From positions 10,885 through 67,756 of the forward strand of contig NZ_BMGG01000003.1 in NCBI RefSeq assembly GCF_014640075.1: 56,872 bases of DNA, in the 5' to 3' direction. Made by a program: the position numbers and the translations under genes. The number at the start of each line of letters is the position of its first letter. Position 1 is the first letter of the stretch. Below the pieces are notes generated by a model. The model was given only the letters and a program-made list of their open reading frames with translations, did not search any database and had not been told where the DNA came from. The stretch comes from Chelatococcus reniformis (GTDB taxonomy: Bacteria > Pseudomonadota > Alphaproteobacteria > Rhizobiales > Beijerinckiaceae). Shown piece after piece: positions 8,980-16,878 of the stretch.

Positions 8980-9374
8980 CAGCCTACCACCACATACTCG
9001 ACGCAGACGATGCCGGCGCCCACCGTCGCGGCGGTGCCGGATTGGGCATGCGTCGCCGTCACCGTCACCTCGGCCGTCGCGTAGAGGTCGTCGGACGTCG
9101 CCAGATCGTCGGCCGCGATCAGGCCGGCGGTGCCGGTGGGAATCGCGCTGGCGAAGCCGTCCGCGTCGGCCGCCGTGCCGAGGTTGAGCGTGTTCGTCGT
9201 GCCGGCGTTGAACGCCGTGGTAATCGCCACGCTGACGGCGGTCACCAACGCCTTCGGTGGCAGCACGCCCACGGTCACGACGCCCGTGGCGCCGTCGCCG
9301 AAGCCGATGCGCTTGGCGAGACATTGCTTGACGCTATAGCCGACGTCGCGCGCCGGCACGGTCCTTGCGGCCAT
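8979..9374 (-). CDS. Small phage head-associated protein of unknown function
   Basis: A 131-residue protein starting at ATG 9374 (MAARTVPARDVGYSVKQCL). It is Ala/Thr/Val/Gly-rich with predicted beta character and ends in VCVEYVVVG. It directly follows the major capsid gene and overlaps the adaptor gene by one base. Phages often place a decoration or head-completion protein here, so that is the best guess. There is no diagnostic motif, and the longer upstream extension of the frame is unlikely because it runs through the REP palindrome behind the capsid gene. Confidence 0.55.
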   Translation of the reverse strand: MAARTVPARDVGYSVKQCLAKRIGFGDGATGVVTVGVLPPKALVTAVSVAITTAFNAGTTNTLNLGTAADADGFASAIPTGTAGLIAADDLATSDDLYATAEVTVTATHAQSGTAATVGAGIVCVEYVVVG

Positions 9375-9455
9375 GGCCAGGATCCTTCTGGGTTGGGGGG
9401 AGCGGAGCGGCCGGCTGTCGGGCCGGCCGGCATCATCGGGCCTGCCCCGAGGGCT

Positions 9456-9481
9456 CGTCCTCGGGCTTGACCCGAGGATCA
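9456..9481. repeat. REP-type palindrome at the end of the capsid gene
   Basis: CGTCCTCGGGCTTGACCCGAGGATCA forms a stem of about eight pairs (TCCTCGGG/CCCGAGGA) around a short loop. It overlaps the stop codon of the major capsid gene (TGA, 9481-9479). It looks like the short GC-rich repetitive palindromes scattered through Rhizobiales chromosomes. In the transcript it could protect the capsid mRNA 3' end or attenuate transcription into the next genes. Confidence 0.55.
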
Positions 9482-10630
9482 CGCGTCGGCGGCGCCGGAG
9501 AAGAAGCCGGTCAGCAGGCCCCACTGCACCAGGCTGGTGCCGCCCTGCGGCTTCTTGAACATCTTCGACACGCCATAGGCCATCTCGGTGCCGACGCCGT
9601 CGACGAAGCCGTAGTCATCCTCCTTGCGGAACGTGGGCTTGGCCATCTGGCCCCAGGCGAACACCGCCGCCTGCTGGCCGCAGAAGAACACCGGCTCGAC
9701 CCGGGCGGAGGCCGCACCCGCCGTCAGCAGCGAGGTCCATCTGTCGCTCACCATGGACGAGATCTCCGGCACCTCGCGGATGATGACGCCGTCGTGGATG
9801 AGGTCGCCGTCCTGGAAGATCGGGTTCTTCTCCATGCCGTCGCCTTCGCGGGGCCGGGCGTCGCGGTTGACGCCGTCCAGGCTGATCTTGAGGTCGCGGA
9901 AGGTGAACGAGCCGGCAAACGCCACGAAGTATTCGCGCCCGTCGGTGAGCTTGTAGGGCCTGATCTTGGGTGAGGCGGTCTTGGCCACGCGCTTCATCAG
10001 GGAGATCGAGGTCGAGCCCAGCTTGTCGCTGGCGCCATCGACGTTGGCGAGCGCGGTCGCGTGCGTGGCGTTGTAGTTGCCCACGGCGTTGCCGTAGAGC
10101 ACGCGGTCGGCGTTCGCCGCGTTCCAGGCGTTGCGCTGCGCCGCCGACGCCAACTCGTAACGCAGGCCGTTGACGCGGTCGCCGTCGTCGGTGCCCAGGT
10201 TGGTGGGCGAGCTTTCGCTCGGCAGCGCCAGCAGCGCCTCGATCAGCTCGTCGCGCTGGAGCTCCTTGCCCCAGTCGCTGAGCAGTGGCCGGGCCTCGCC
10301 GAAGATGTCGGCGCTGTCCTTGTGCTTCTCCGCCTTGTTGGTCACCACCGCATGGCGGGCCCAGTCGAGCCATACGCGCATGCCGTAGTTGTCGATCTTC
10401 TCCTCGTTGCCGACCAGCGTGCCGGTGCCGCGGCCCTTGCCGTTGAGGCGGGTGACGAACGGAATGTTCATCTGCTCGCCGCCGTTCTTCAACTCCATGC
10501 GCAGCCGGATGATAGCATTGAGGTCGGCGGACATGTACGGCGAGAACAGGTTCTCGCGCACGTATTCGCGATTGATCTGCTTGGTATACTGGACAAGCTT
10601 GTTGTTGTCCTGAACAGCCGTGACGGCCAT
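9479..10630 (-). CDS. Phage major capsid protein (N4 gp56 / DUF4043-like)
   Basis: A 383-residue protein starting at ATG 10630, with AGAGGA upstream as a likely ribosome binding site. The N-terminus (KLVQYTKQINREYVRENLFSP) followed by a NGGEQMNIPFVTRLNGKGRG loop, DNYGMRVWLDWARHAV and VEPVFFCGQQAAVFAWGQ fits the HK97-fold capsid family typified by N4 gp56 and DUF4043. Length is usual for that family. It follows the scaffold gene by 87 bases, as expected in a head-assembly module, and is well preserved with no frameshift. A REP palindrome overlaps its stop. Confidence 0.8.
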   Translation of the reverse strand: MAVTAVQDNNKLVQYTKQINREYVRENLFSPYMSADLNAIIRLRMELKNGGEQMNIPFVTRLNGKGRGTGTLVGNEEKIDNYGMRVWLDWARHAVVTNKAEKHKDSADIFGEARPLLSDWGKELQRDELIEALLALPSESSPTNLGTDDGDRVNGLRYELASAAQRNAWNAANADRVLYGNAVGNYNATHATALANVDGASDKLGSTSISLMKRVAKTASPKIRPYKLTDGREYFVAFAGSFTFRDLKISLDGVNRDARPREGDGMEKNPIFQDGDLIHDGVIIREVPEISSMVSDRWTSLLTAGAASARVEPVFFCGQQAAVFAWGQMAKPTFRKEDDYGFVDGVGTEMAYGVSKMFKKPQGGTSLVQWGLLTGFFSGAADA

Positions 10631-10717
10631 GTTCGATCATCCTCTCGTGGTTGGTGAAACCGCCCCGCCAGGCTGGCGCCGCTTGCGCAGCGGTTGCCGC
10701 GTGGCCCGGCGGTGTGG

Positions 10718-11548
10718 TCAGCTCTGGGTGGCGTAGGCGAAGAGCGCCGCATCGCTCATGTCGCCGCCGCTGCCCGCCCGGTCGGACGAGGCCGAGGTGG
10801 CGCGGTTGAGCGACGGCGGCAGCTTGACGACGGAATTGGCGCCGGCGGGGGCCGCTCCGGGGGTCGCTCCGCCGAGCAACGCCATCAGGCGCTCGCGGCG
10901 GGCCGGATCGGCGAGCAGCCGTTCCATGGCCCGCTGTTCGGCCAGCTCCGGGTCGGCGTGTTCCAGATGCTCCTCGTACCAGTCCATGATCTCCCCATAG
11001 GGGTCCATCGACTGGCGCAGCGCCGAGACCACGGCCGGCCCGTCCATGGCGCCGGCGCCGATCATCTGCTGCAAGGCCTCGTAGGCCTGGGACACCTTGT
11101 CGCCGCCGTGCGTCCGCTCGGCATCGCGGCGCGAATAGTATTCGCGCTGCTGCAGCAGGGCGTCGACCACCCCGCCGAGCTGGCTGCCGACGCCCCCCTC
11201 CGGGTCGTTCGGCGGCGCCGGCGCCGCATCGGCGCCCGCGCCGGTGCCCTGCTGATCCGGCGGCTGCGCTGCGGCCTGCGGCTGGGCGCGCTGCATCATC
11301 TCCATGAGGGCGCGGTTCTGCACCTCCAGGTGATAGGCCCTCTCCTCCGCCTGCCGGTGCGCCTCGGCGACTTCGCGGAGCCACTGCGCGGGCCCCTCGC
11401 CCGGCCCGGCGGCGGAGGGATCGGGCGGCCACGCACCGCCATCGGGCGTGGTCGCGCCGGCAAGCTCCCTGGCCGGCTCATCATCGGCCAGGGCATGCGC
11501 CATCAGGTCCGCGTCGGCCATGCCGACGGCGGCGGGTTCGATGCTCAT
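10718..11548 (-). CDS. Phage scaffolding protein candidate
   Basis: A 276-residue acidic, Ala/Gln/Pro-rich protein starting at ATG 11548, preceded by AAGGA about seven bases upstream. The central stretch (AEERAYHLEVQNRALMEMM) should be a long helix or coiled coil, and a Pro/Gly-rich low-complexity part follows; such build is typical of P22-type scaffolds. It lies between portal and capsid genes, the usual scaffold position. The open frame continues upstream through a REP pair but lacks a start signal there. Sequence alone would not identify it; the call rests on position and composition. Confidence 0.65.
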   Translation of the reverse strand: MSIEPAAVGMADADLMAHALADDEPARELAGATTPDGGAWPPDPSAAGPGEGPAQWLREVAEAHRQAEERAYHLEVQNRALMEMMQRAQPQAAAQPPDQQGTGAGADAAPAPPNDPEGGVGSQLGGVVDALLQQREYYSRRDAERTHGGDKVSQAYEALQQMIGAGAMDGPAVVSALRQSMDPYGEIMDWYEEHLEHADPELAEQRAMERLLADPARRERLMALLGGATPGAAPAGANSVVKLPPSLNRATSASSDRAGSGGDMSDAALFAYATQS

Positions 11549-11660
11549 GGGTGGTCCTTTCCGCGTGTCGGGCGGCAACGTGAGCCCCTGTCTCGCCGGG
11601 GCGATGCGCGTGGGCGCCGTGTCGTGGCGCGGACGAGAGCTGGTGGCGGGCTCTCCAGGC

Positions 11661-11753
11661 GATGGATCGGCGGTCAAGCCCAACCATGACGTTGAGAATA
11701 AAAAGCTTTCCGTTCCCCACCCCGTCATGGTCGGGCTTGCCCCGACCATCCAC
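11661..11753. repeat. Inverted pair of REP elements between portal and scaffold genes
   Basis: Bases 11661-11691 and 11723-11753 are near-perfect inverted copies of the same roughly 30-base element; the second contains CGTCATGGTCGGGCTTGCCC. They flank a short AT-richer core (ATAAAAAGCTTT). This is the arrangement of REP/BIME units common in Rhizobiales chromosomes. Here they lie inside a phage structural operon, so they are probably a host insertion or were captured. The paired copies could fold into one long hairpin in the mRNA. Confidence 0.7.
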
Positions 11754-11771
11754 CCGCTCAAAGGGTCACAT

Positions 11772-13544
11772 TCACGGTGCCGGCGGCGCGAGCGCAGCCT
11801 CGCGTGCGGCCTTCTGCGCCTGGGCCTGCTTCAGCTCGGCGCTGGCTCGCCGCTCGTCGACCTGCGCCGCCGCCCCGGCCAGCTGGATCTGCTGGGCCTG
11901 CGCCGCCACGGGCGCCGGGTGCTGGGCCTGCTGCAGCAGCCCGAGCAGCTTCTTCTTCAGGCTGTCTGGCAGCGGCAGCAGCTCGATCATGATCTGCGGC
12001 GGAATCTGCTGGCCCTGTGCCGCCGCCGCCTGCAGCACGTCGAGCGCGTCGGCCTGCATGTTCACCGCGTCAGGCCCCTCGTCGATGATGATGTCGACGT
12101 CGAGGGCCCCCAGGCTGTTGACGATCTGCATTTGCCCGGTCACCGGGTCGACTTGCCGGCCGTTGACCTCGACCTGCTGCATCAGGCCGCCGTCGTCGGT
12201 GACGCGAATCCATCGCTGCGCCGTCCAGTGCTGCCGGATGGCGTTCCACACGGCCCGGTAGACTCGGATCTTCCAGCCGCGGTAGGCGATGATGAACGGC
12301 CCGAGCTCCGCCATGCCGGCCTGCTGGAGCAGCGCGATGGCACGGCCCGATCTGGCTTCCACCCCCTGCCCCACCAACGCCGGATTGGGTCCGAAATTCT
12401 CCAGTTCCGTCCTGGCGCGGTCCTGCATCTGGAGCTGGCCGCGCATGTCGGCGAGGGTCTTGGCGTCGTCGAACTCCACCGGGCCGATGCCCGGGTTGTA
12501 CTCGATGACACCGTCGGGCCTGACGCTCTCACGGCGGGCGAGCTCGATGTCGTCGAAGGCTCCGCGCGGTGCCTTGATGCGGCGCATGTTGAGCAGGTGC
12601 AGGGCCTTGGAGTTGCGGTGGTTGATCTCGTCCACCAGCGACTTCATGTGGCGGAAGAAGCCGTAGCGGTCGCCGTCCTGGTCGACGAAGGCACTCCACA
12701 TGATGAAGCGGCACTGGTCACGGCCCTTCTCGTCGCGCAGGAAGGAGCGGCCCTCAGCGAGCTTCAGATTGCCGGTATAGAAGCAATAGCACCAGCGCCG
12801 GGTGCCTTGCCGATACCAGTGCTCGACAACGCGGACTTGCCGCTCGCGGGTATTCACCCACTTGATCTCGCGCTCGGACTCGATCGCGAACTCGGAGCCG
12901 GAGGCAGCCGAGAGCGCCCGCAGCGCGTCCGCGTGCTCGGGAAACAGCTCGGCCGCGCTGTCTGCGTCCATCCACTTCGACACGCCCATGTAGCGGGCGT
13001 CGGAGAAATCGGGACGGAACGAACGCGGGTCGTAGAAGAACGTCTCGGGATCGACAACGTCGATCTCGATGTCGAAGTCGCCGGGCACGCCGCCGTCGCC
13101 CGCGGTCAGGCTCAGCTCGAGCCCGCCGATGCCGTCGACGGCACCGTTGCAGGAGATCAGGGGGGACCGCGACGGCCATTCCTGCGCGTCGAGCGCGTAG
13201 CGCAGCGCCGCGGTGCTCAGCTCGGCGCCCGCATCGTGGTCGGGCGTGCGCGGATAGGCCTTGGGGTCCTGGCGCAGGCGCTCGACCAGGCCGACGAAGC
13301 CGTTGATCTTGCGCGCGAACGCGGGCGTGGTCGTCGGCGGCTGCTTGCGCTTCCTGAGCTCGCGCAGTTGCTCGGCGCTCCATTGCGATCCGTGATAGTA
13401 CAGCCGTGCCTGGCGCTGCTCCTTCGTCTCGTCTGCCTTGAGGCCCACGTAATCCTGGAACTGCGAGCGCAGGCGCTCGAGCGGCGCAAGGTCTTCCTGG
13501 GGCGCTGCGGCCGCAGGCGTGCGGAGATCCTCGGCGATGTCCAT
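11772..13544 (-). CDS. P22-like phage portal protein
   Basis: A 590-residue protein whose ATG at 13544 shares one base with the terminase stop. Portal-like features include DYVGLKADETKEQRQARLYYHGSQW near the N-terminus, FARKINGFVGLVERLRQDPKAYP, DPETFFYDPRS, WVNTRERQVRVVEHWYR, the long-helix region FFRHMKSLVDEINHRNSK, and GVEARSGRAIALLQQAG. The C-terminal 90 residues are Ala/Gln-rich and helical, like the barrel of P22-type portals. The portal dodecamer is the DNA entry channel and the terminase docking site. No frame damage is seen. Confidence 0.85.
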   Translation of the reverse strand: MDIAEDLRTPAAAAPQEDLAPLERLRSQFQDYVGLKADETKEQRQARLYYHGSQWSAEQLRELRKRKQPPTTTPAFARKINGFVGLVERLRQDPKAYPRTPDHDAGAELSTAALRYALDAQEWPSRSPLISCNGAVDGIGGLELSLTAGDGGVPGDFDIEIDVVDPETFFYDPRSFRPDFSDARYMGVSKWMDADSAAELFPEHADALRALSAASGSEFAIESEREIKWVNTRERQVRVVEHWYRQGTRRWCYCFYTGNLKLAEGRSFLRDEKGRDQCRFIMWSAFVDQDGDRYGFFRHMKSLVDEINHRNSKALHLLNMRRIKAPRGAFDDIELARRESVRPDGVIEYNPGIGPVEFDDAKTLADMRGQLQMQDRARTELENFGPNPALVGQGVEARSGRAIALLQQAGMAELGPFIIAYRGWKIRVYRAVWNAIRQHWTAQRWIRVTDDGGLMQQVEVNGRQVDPVTGQMQIVNSLGALDVDIIIDEGPDAVNMQADALDVLQAAAAQGQQIPPQIMIELLPLPDSLKKKLLGLLQQAQHPAPVAAQAQQIQLAGAAAQVDERRASAELKQAQAQKAAREAALAPPAP

Positions 13545-14989
13545 CAGATGATCCCAATGTCAGTGGACCCGGTCGAGGGCCGCGGCCCGTAGCCCGGGTC
13601 CGTCCGCTGAGCCGCGCCGGGTTTGACCGGCGGTCCATTCGTCATCTGGTCGAGCAACTGGCCGACGAGCCCGAGTGCGTCGACCTGATCGTCGTTGACA
13701 CCGGCCGGGAAGCGCAGGCATTCGCCGACCAGGTCCGCCCGCCAGGGCGCCGCCGCATCGATGAGCAATCCGTCCATGGCCATGCGGCCGCGGATGGATT
13801 GGGCCCGCACCGCCTTGTCGCCGCGCGTCGGAAACTGTTGGCGATAGCAATAGGCCTTGCGCTCGCGCGCCCGCCCGTCGAGGAAGGGGCCGACCCCGGC
13901 CTTGATCTGGCCGGTCTCCTCGGCCCAGGCCATGGGCTTCCACTTCAGCACCAGGTCGCACCAGGCTTCCACCCACTCGTCGGAGGCCGCCTGCCGACGC
14001 CAGACGTCGAGCAAGTGCATGCGCCCTCTGGAATCGAGGCCGACCACCACGTGGACGGTGTAGTCGCCGCCGTCCGCCGTCACGGCGTAGTCCGAGGCCC
14101 CGTAGATGCGCATTTCGGCTCGTGCCGGCGGCGGCGCGGTGCCGAACATGTCCAGCTTGAAGAAGGCCCCCTCGTCGGGGGTCGGCTGCTGCTGATAGAG
14201 CGCCGACCACAGGCGCGGCTCGCGCTTGGCATCGCGTCGCATCACGTCGGTAAACCATTCGGGCCACAGCGGCTCGCCCACGCCGCGACCCAGGGGATCA
14301 CCCGCAAGCGCCTCCATGGCGAGCGCCAGCACGCGCCAGCGGCCGCCCTCTTCCGCCAGGATGCGGCCCGCCAGGTCGTCCTCGTGCCAGCGTGTCTGGA
14401 TCAGAACCACGGCGGCGCCCGGCTTGAGCCGGGTCATCACGTCGAACTTGTACCAGTCCCACTGGGCGTCGCGGACGGCGCGGCTGTCGGCGTCCTCACG
14501 GCCGCGCAGCGGGTCGTCGATGATGGCGAGATCGGCCCGGCGGCCGGTGATCGCGCCGCCCACGCCGGCTGCGTAGTATTCACCACCGCCCGTGGTCTCC
14601 CAGCGCCCCGCGGCCCGGTTGTCACGGGCGACGCCGTAGCCGAGCAGCGGCCCGTGCCGCGCCACCAGGTTGCGCACCTTGCGGCCCCAGCGCTCGGCCA
14701 GCTCGGCTGTGTGCGATCCGACGATCACCGCCCGCGAGGGCTCGCGGGCCAGGTACCACGGCGGGAACAGCACGCTGGCATAGGTGCTCTTCGCCGATCC
14801 CGGCGGCAGGAACAGCGCCAGCCGGTCGGTCTCGCCTCGCGCCACACGCTCCAGCTCCGCGATGATCAGCCGGTGATGCGCGGCGGGCGCGAAGCCGCAC
14901 GCCCGGCACCACTCAGTCAGGGACCTCCTGGCCAGGCGGCGGCGCAACAGCTCCGCCGCCGCCGCCGCGGGCGATAAGGGCGAGTTCAT
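13544..14989 (-). CDS. terL: Phage terminase large subunit
   Basis: A 481-residue packaging ATPase/nuclease. Residues 60-69 hold the Walker A motif (FLPPGSAKST); LAIIDDPLRGREDADS near residue 155 is Walker B with the catalytic acid; VLIQTRWHEDDL is the coupling motif. The C-terminal RNase H-like nuclease begins at YGASDYAVTADGGDY, has LLDVWRRQ and MAWAEETGQIKAGVG, and ends with NDDQVDALGLVGQLL, whose Asp residues are metal ligands. The start at ATG 14989 overlaps the small-subunit gene by 77 bases. All catalytic motifs look intact, so this motor could be functional even though the rest of the phage genome is missing. Confidence 0.9.
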   Translation of the reverse strand: MNSPLSPAAAAAELLRRRLARRSLTEWCRACGFAPAAHHRLIIAELERVARGETDRLALFLPPGSAKSTYASVLFPPWYLAREPSRAVIVGSHTAELAERWGRKVRNLVARHGPLLGYGVARDNRAAGRWETTGGGEYYAAGVGGAITGRRADLAIIDDPLRGREDADSRAVRDAQWDWYKFDVMTRLKPGAAVVLIQTRWHEDDLAGRILAEEGGRWRVLALAMEALAGDPLGRGVGEPLWPEWFTDVMRRDAKREPRLWSALYQQQPTPDEGAFFKLDMFGTAPPPARAEMRIYGASDYAVTADGGDYTVHVVVGLDSRGRMHLLDVWRRQAASDEWVEAWCDLVLKWKPMAWAEETGQIKAGVGPFLDGRARERKAYCYRQQFPTRGDKAVRAQSIRGRMAMDGLLIDAAAPWRADLVGECLRFPAGVNDDQVDALGLVGQLLDQMTNGPPVKPGAAQRTDPGYGPRPSTGSTDIGII

Positions 14990-15440
14990 CGTCGCTCAAT
15001 GTCTTGGGGTCGATCGGCGTGGCGCCATCCCGCTTGTCGACGCGCACGCCGGCCAACACGCCCTTTTCCTTGATGGCGGCTATCGCATCGGCGAAGCGGC
15101 CGGCTTCGAGCGCCAGTCGGCGCACGTGCTCGGCTTCGGCGATCAGTGTGTCGACGGTAACCGGCGTTCCGGCCTCCGATGCGGCGTCGGCGCCAGCCGG
15201 CGCGATAGCCCCGTCCCTGAGCTCGGCAGCGCGCCGCGCGATGGCGGCGTCACGCAGCAGATCCGAGGCGCGCAGGATCGCAGCGGGGCGTCCCCGCACG
15301 CTGTAGCCCGCCTCGGCGTAAGCCTCGATCGCACTCGCTCCCCGCGCCAGCGCTTGAGCGAAGCTCTCGTGACGGGCATTGCGAAGCGCGGGCATGGTCG
15401 AATCTATGCTTTTGCGGACTGTGCGGCGCGGCGCTGCCAT
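14913..15440 (-). CDS. terS: Phage terminase small subunit
   Basis: A 175-residue protein immediately upstream of terL. Residues 15-75 (RNARHESFAQALARGASAIEAYAEAGYS, then ILRASDLLRD, AIARRAAEL) form the helical DNA-binding domain usual for terminase small subunits, which recognise the packaging site. A central helical oligomerisation segment and a Gly/Pro-rich tail follow. Two starts are possible: ATG 15440 and ATG 15395 (MPALRNARHESF); neither has a good ribosome binding site, and the shorter form would keep the whole domain. No repressor or integrase lies upstream, so this is the promoter-proximal end of the structural operon. Confidence 0.75.
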   Translation of the reverse strand: MAAPRRTVRKSIDSTMPALRNARHESFAQALARGASAIEAYAEAGYSVRGRPAAILRASDLLRDAAIARRAAELRDGAIAPAGADAASEAGTPVTVDTLIAEAEHVRRLALEAGRFADAIAAIKEKGVLAGVRVDKRDGATPIDPKTLSDDELALIARGGGGGAVAPPPGQEVPD

Positions 15441-15592
15441 CAGGCGCGTCGCAAGAACGAGGGCGTCTGATACGAACCAGGGCCGGCGCCGGTGCGACGC
15501 CAGCCCTGCAGCTGGTCAGCAAAGATCGAGGATGAGGGCCTGCGGCCGTAAGGCGCGCCAGCGGATCGGGCGATCCGCCTGGTCGCAGAAGC

Positions 15593-15832
15593 CTAGCGGC
15601 CCTGGAAGTTGGGGTTGCAGCGCGCGTCGGCGATCTTGAAGTTGATGGGATCGCACGGCTGGTTGTCCCCAGGGCAAATCCGTTGGCAAATCCGCCCGTC
15701 GGCGTACGTGCGCTGGTAACTGTCGGAGTACCGGGTGGGCTCCTGCCGGTTCCACGCCGCCGGTTGGGCGATGGCGGCCGAGGCGGACAGCGCAAGAGCC
15801 AGACCTGCAGCCGTCGTTCCTAGAATGCGCAT
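15593..15832 (-). CDS. Small secreted Cys-containing protein
   Basis: A 79-residue protein starting at ATG 15832, chosen because GGAGGAGAG lies just upstream. The first 22 residues (MRILGTTAAGLALALSASA...) are a Sec signal peptide cleaved after AIA or near it. The mature part is about 57 residues with four Cys (ICQRICPGDNQPCDP...RCNPN), likely two disulfides in the periplasm. I do not recognise the family. It lies just outside the prophage operon, is not phage-like, and has no obvious partner gene. Confidence 0.65.
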   Translation of the reverse strand: MRILGTTAAGLALALSASAAIAQPAAWNRQEPTRYSDSYQRTYADGRICQRICPGDNQPCDPINFKIADARCNPNFQGR

Positions 15833-16009
15833 GGGACTCTCCTCCTCCACGCCATGAGATGGGGCCGACAAGAGCATATTCCAGGGCCGAGCGCTCCATC
15901 GGCAAACAATTACCGCGTAGATGCATCCGGCATGGCTCGCCTCGTCTCTCCCCCTGGAATCAAAACGCCCGGCAGCTGAAATAGCTCCGGGCGCAAATCT
16001 TCATCGTCG

Positions 16010-16369
16010 TTATATAGAGCAGATTCGGTCCGGACTGTCAAGGGAAAAGAGCTTGTCCCCAACCGGCCCGAGTGCCTGTGCATCCGAGCTGAGCTGCCCG
16101 CGCGTATCGCTGGCCGCGGGGTGATCGGGCGCCGGATGCCCATGTCCGACCGCCGGGCGCGACCTGTCCAGATCCGCCCTCAGTCGGTCCCGCAGGATAA
16201 TTTGCTTGGCTTGAATTGCCTCGAGCTCCTTGAGGATCTCGCATGCGAAGGGCGAGGCGCGGCCGAGTAGCTCGAGTGAGGCGATGAGCTCGCGTTGGCG
16301 AGTGAGTTGCACGTCGCCGACATGGATGTCGGCCTCGATTTCCACCAATATCCGATGGACATTAGCCAT
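16010..16369 (-). CDS. Conserved-looking small hypothetical protein
   Basis: A 119-residue protein starting at ATG 16369 (MANVHRILVEIEADIHVGDV). The first 75 residues should be helical (QLTRQRELIASLELLG, ILKELEAIQAKQIILRDRLRADL) and look like small helical proteins seen in Rhizobiales; the last 40 are Pro/Gly/Asp-rich and probably disordered. It has no signal peptide or membrane segment. Function is unknown. Confidence is limited because no partner gene or strong ribosome binding site supports it. Confidence 0.5.
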   Translation of the reverse strand: MANVHRILVEIEADIHVGDVQLTRQRELIASLELLGRASPFACEILKELEAIQAKQIILRDRLRADLDRSRPAVGHGHPAPDHPAASDTRGQLSSDAQALGPVGDKLFSLDSPDRICSI

Positions 16370-16449
16370 GGGCGGCGCCCCCACAATCCACAATCCACGC
16401 GTTCGTTGGCATCTCGGAATCTTCGGCAGATCAGCGCCTACCGCTGGCG

Positions 16450-16656
16450 TTACCGTGCGTCCGGCATGGCCAGCTCGCGCTGCAGCGCCGAGAGGGCCGC
16501 ATCCCCGGCGGCGCGCGCCTCGATCTCGGTCGCGAAGGTCCCGCTGGTCTGCACCGGCAGGGCACGCCTGTAGAGCCTGATCTCATAGCCGAAGCCCGGG
16601 GGCTTGCGGAGAACGAGGACGATGTGGGTTTTGGGGCCGGGGCTCGAAGAATGCAT
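16450..16656 (-). CDS. Small hypothetical protein
   Basis: A 68-residue protein starting at ATG 16656 (MHSSSPGPKTHIVLVLRKPPG). It has a beta-like start (HIVLVLRKPPGFGYEIRLYRR) and a helical C-terminus (ATEIEARAAGDAALSALQREL), a layout like short DUF proteins acting on nothing known. A longer start at 16749 would add a basic, low-complexity extension and seems less likely. I do not recognise the family. Confidence 0.45.
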   Translation of the reverse strand: MHSSSPGPKTHIVLVLRKPPGFGYEIRLYRRALPVQTSGTFATEIEARAAGDAALSALQRELAMPDAR

Positions 16657-16878
16657 GGTCACCCAACGCCGCCGCCCCCTCTTAGGTTCCTCGTGCCGTC
16701 GGTGAGATCGCCCTGGAGGGCTGGCGCGATTTGCCGCGAAGGCCGCCATCGCGAGGTGCCGGGAGCCGTCTTCGTGGGGCCGGCCCCTCCGTCACTTGCC
16801 TGTTGCCGAGCCTCTGTTTGATGATGCAGCGCGCAAGGGGGCTCCGTTCGCGGGGCACGGCGAGCTGAGGGGCGTTCG

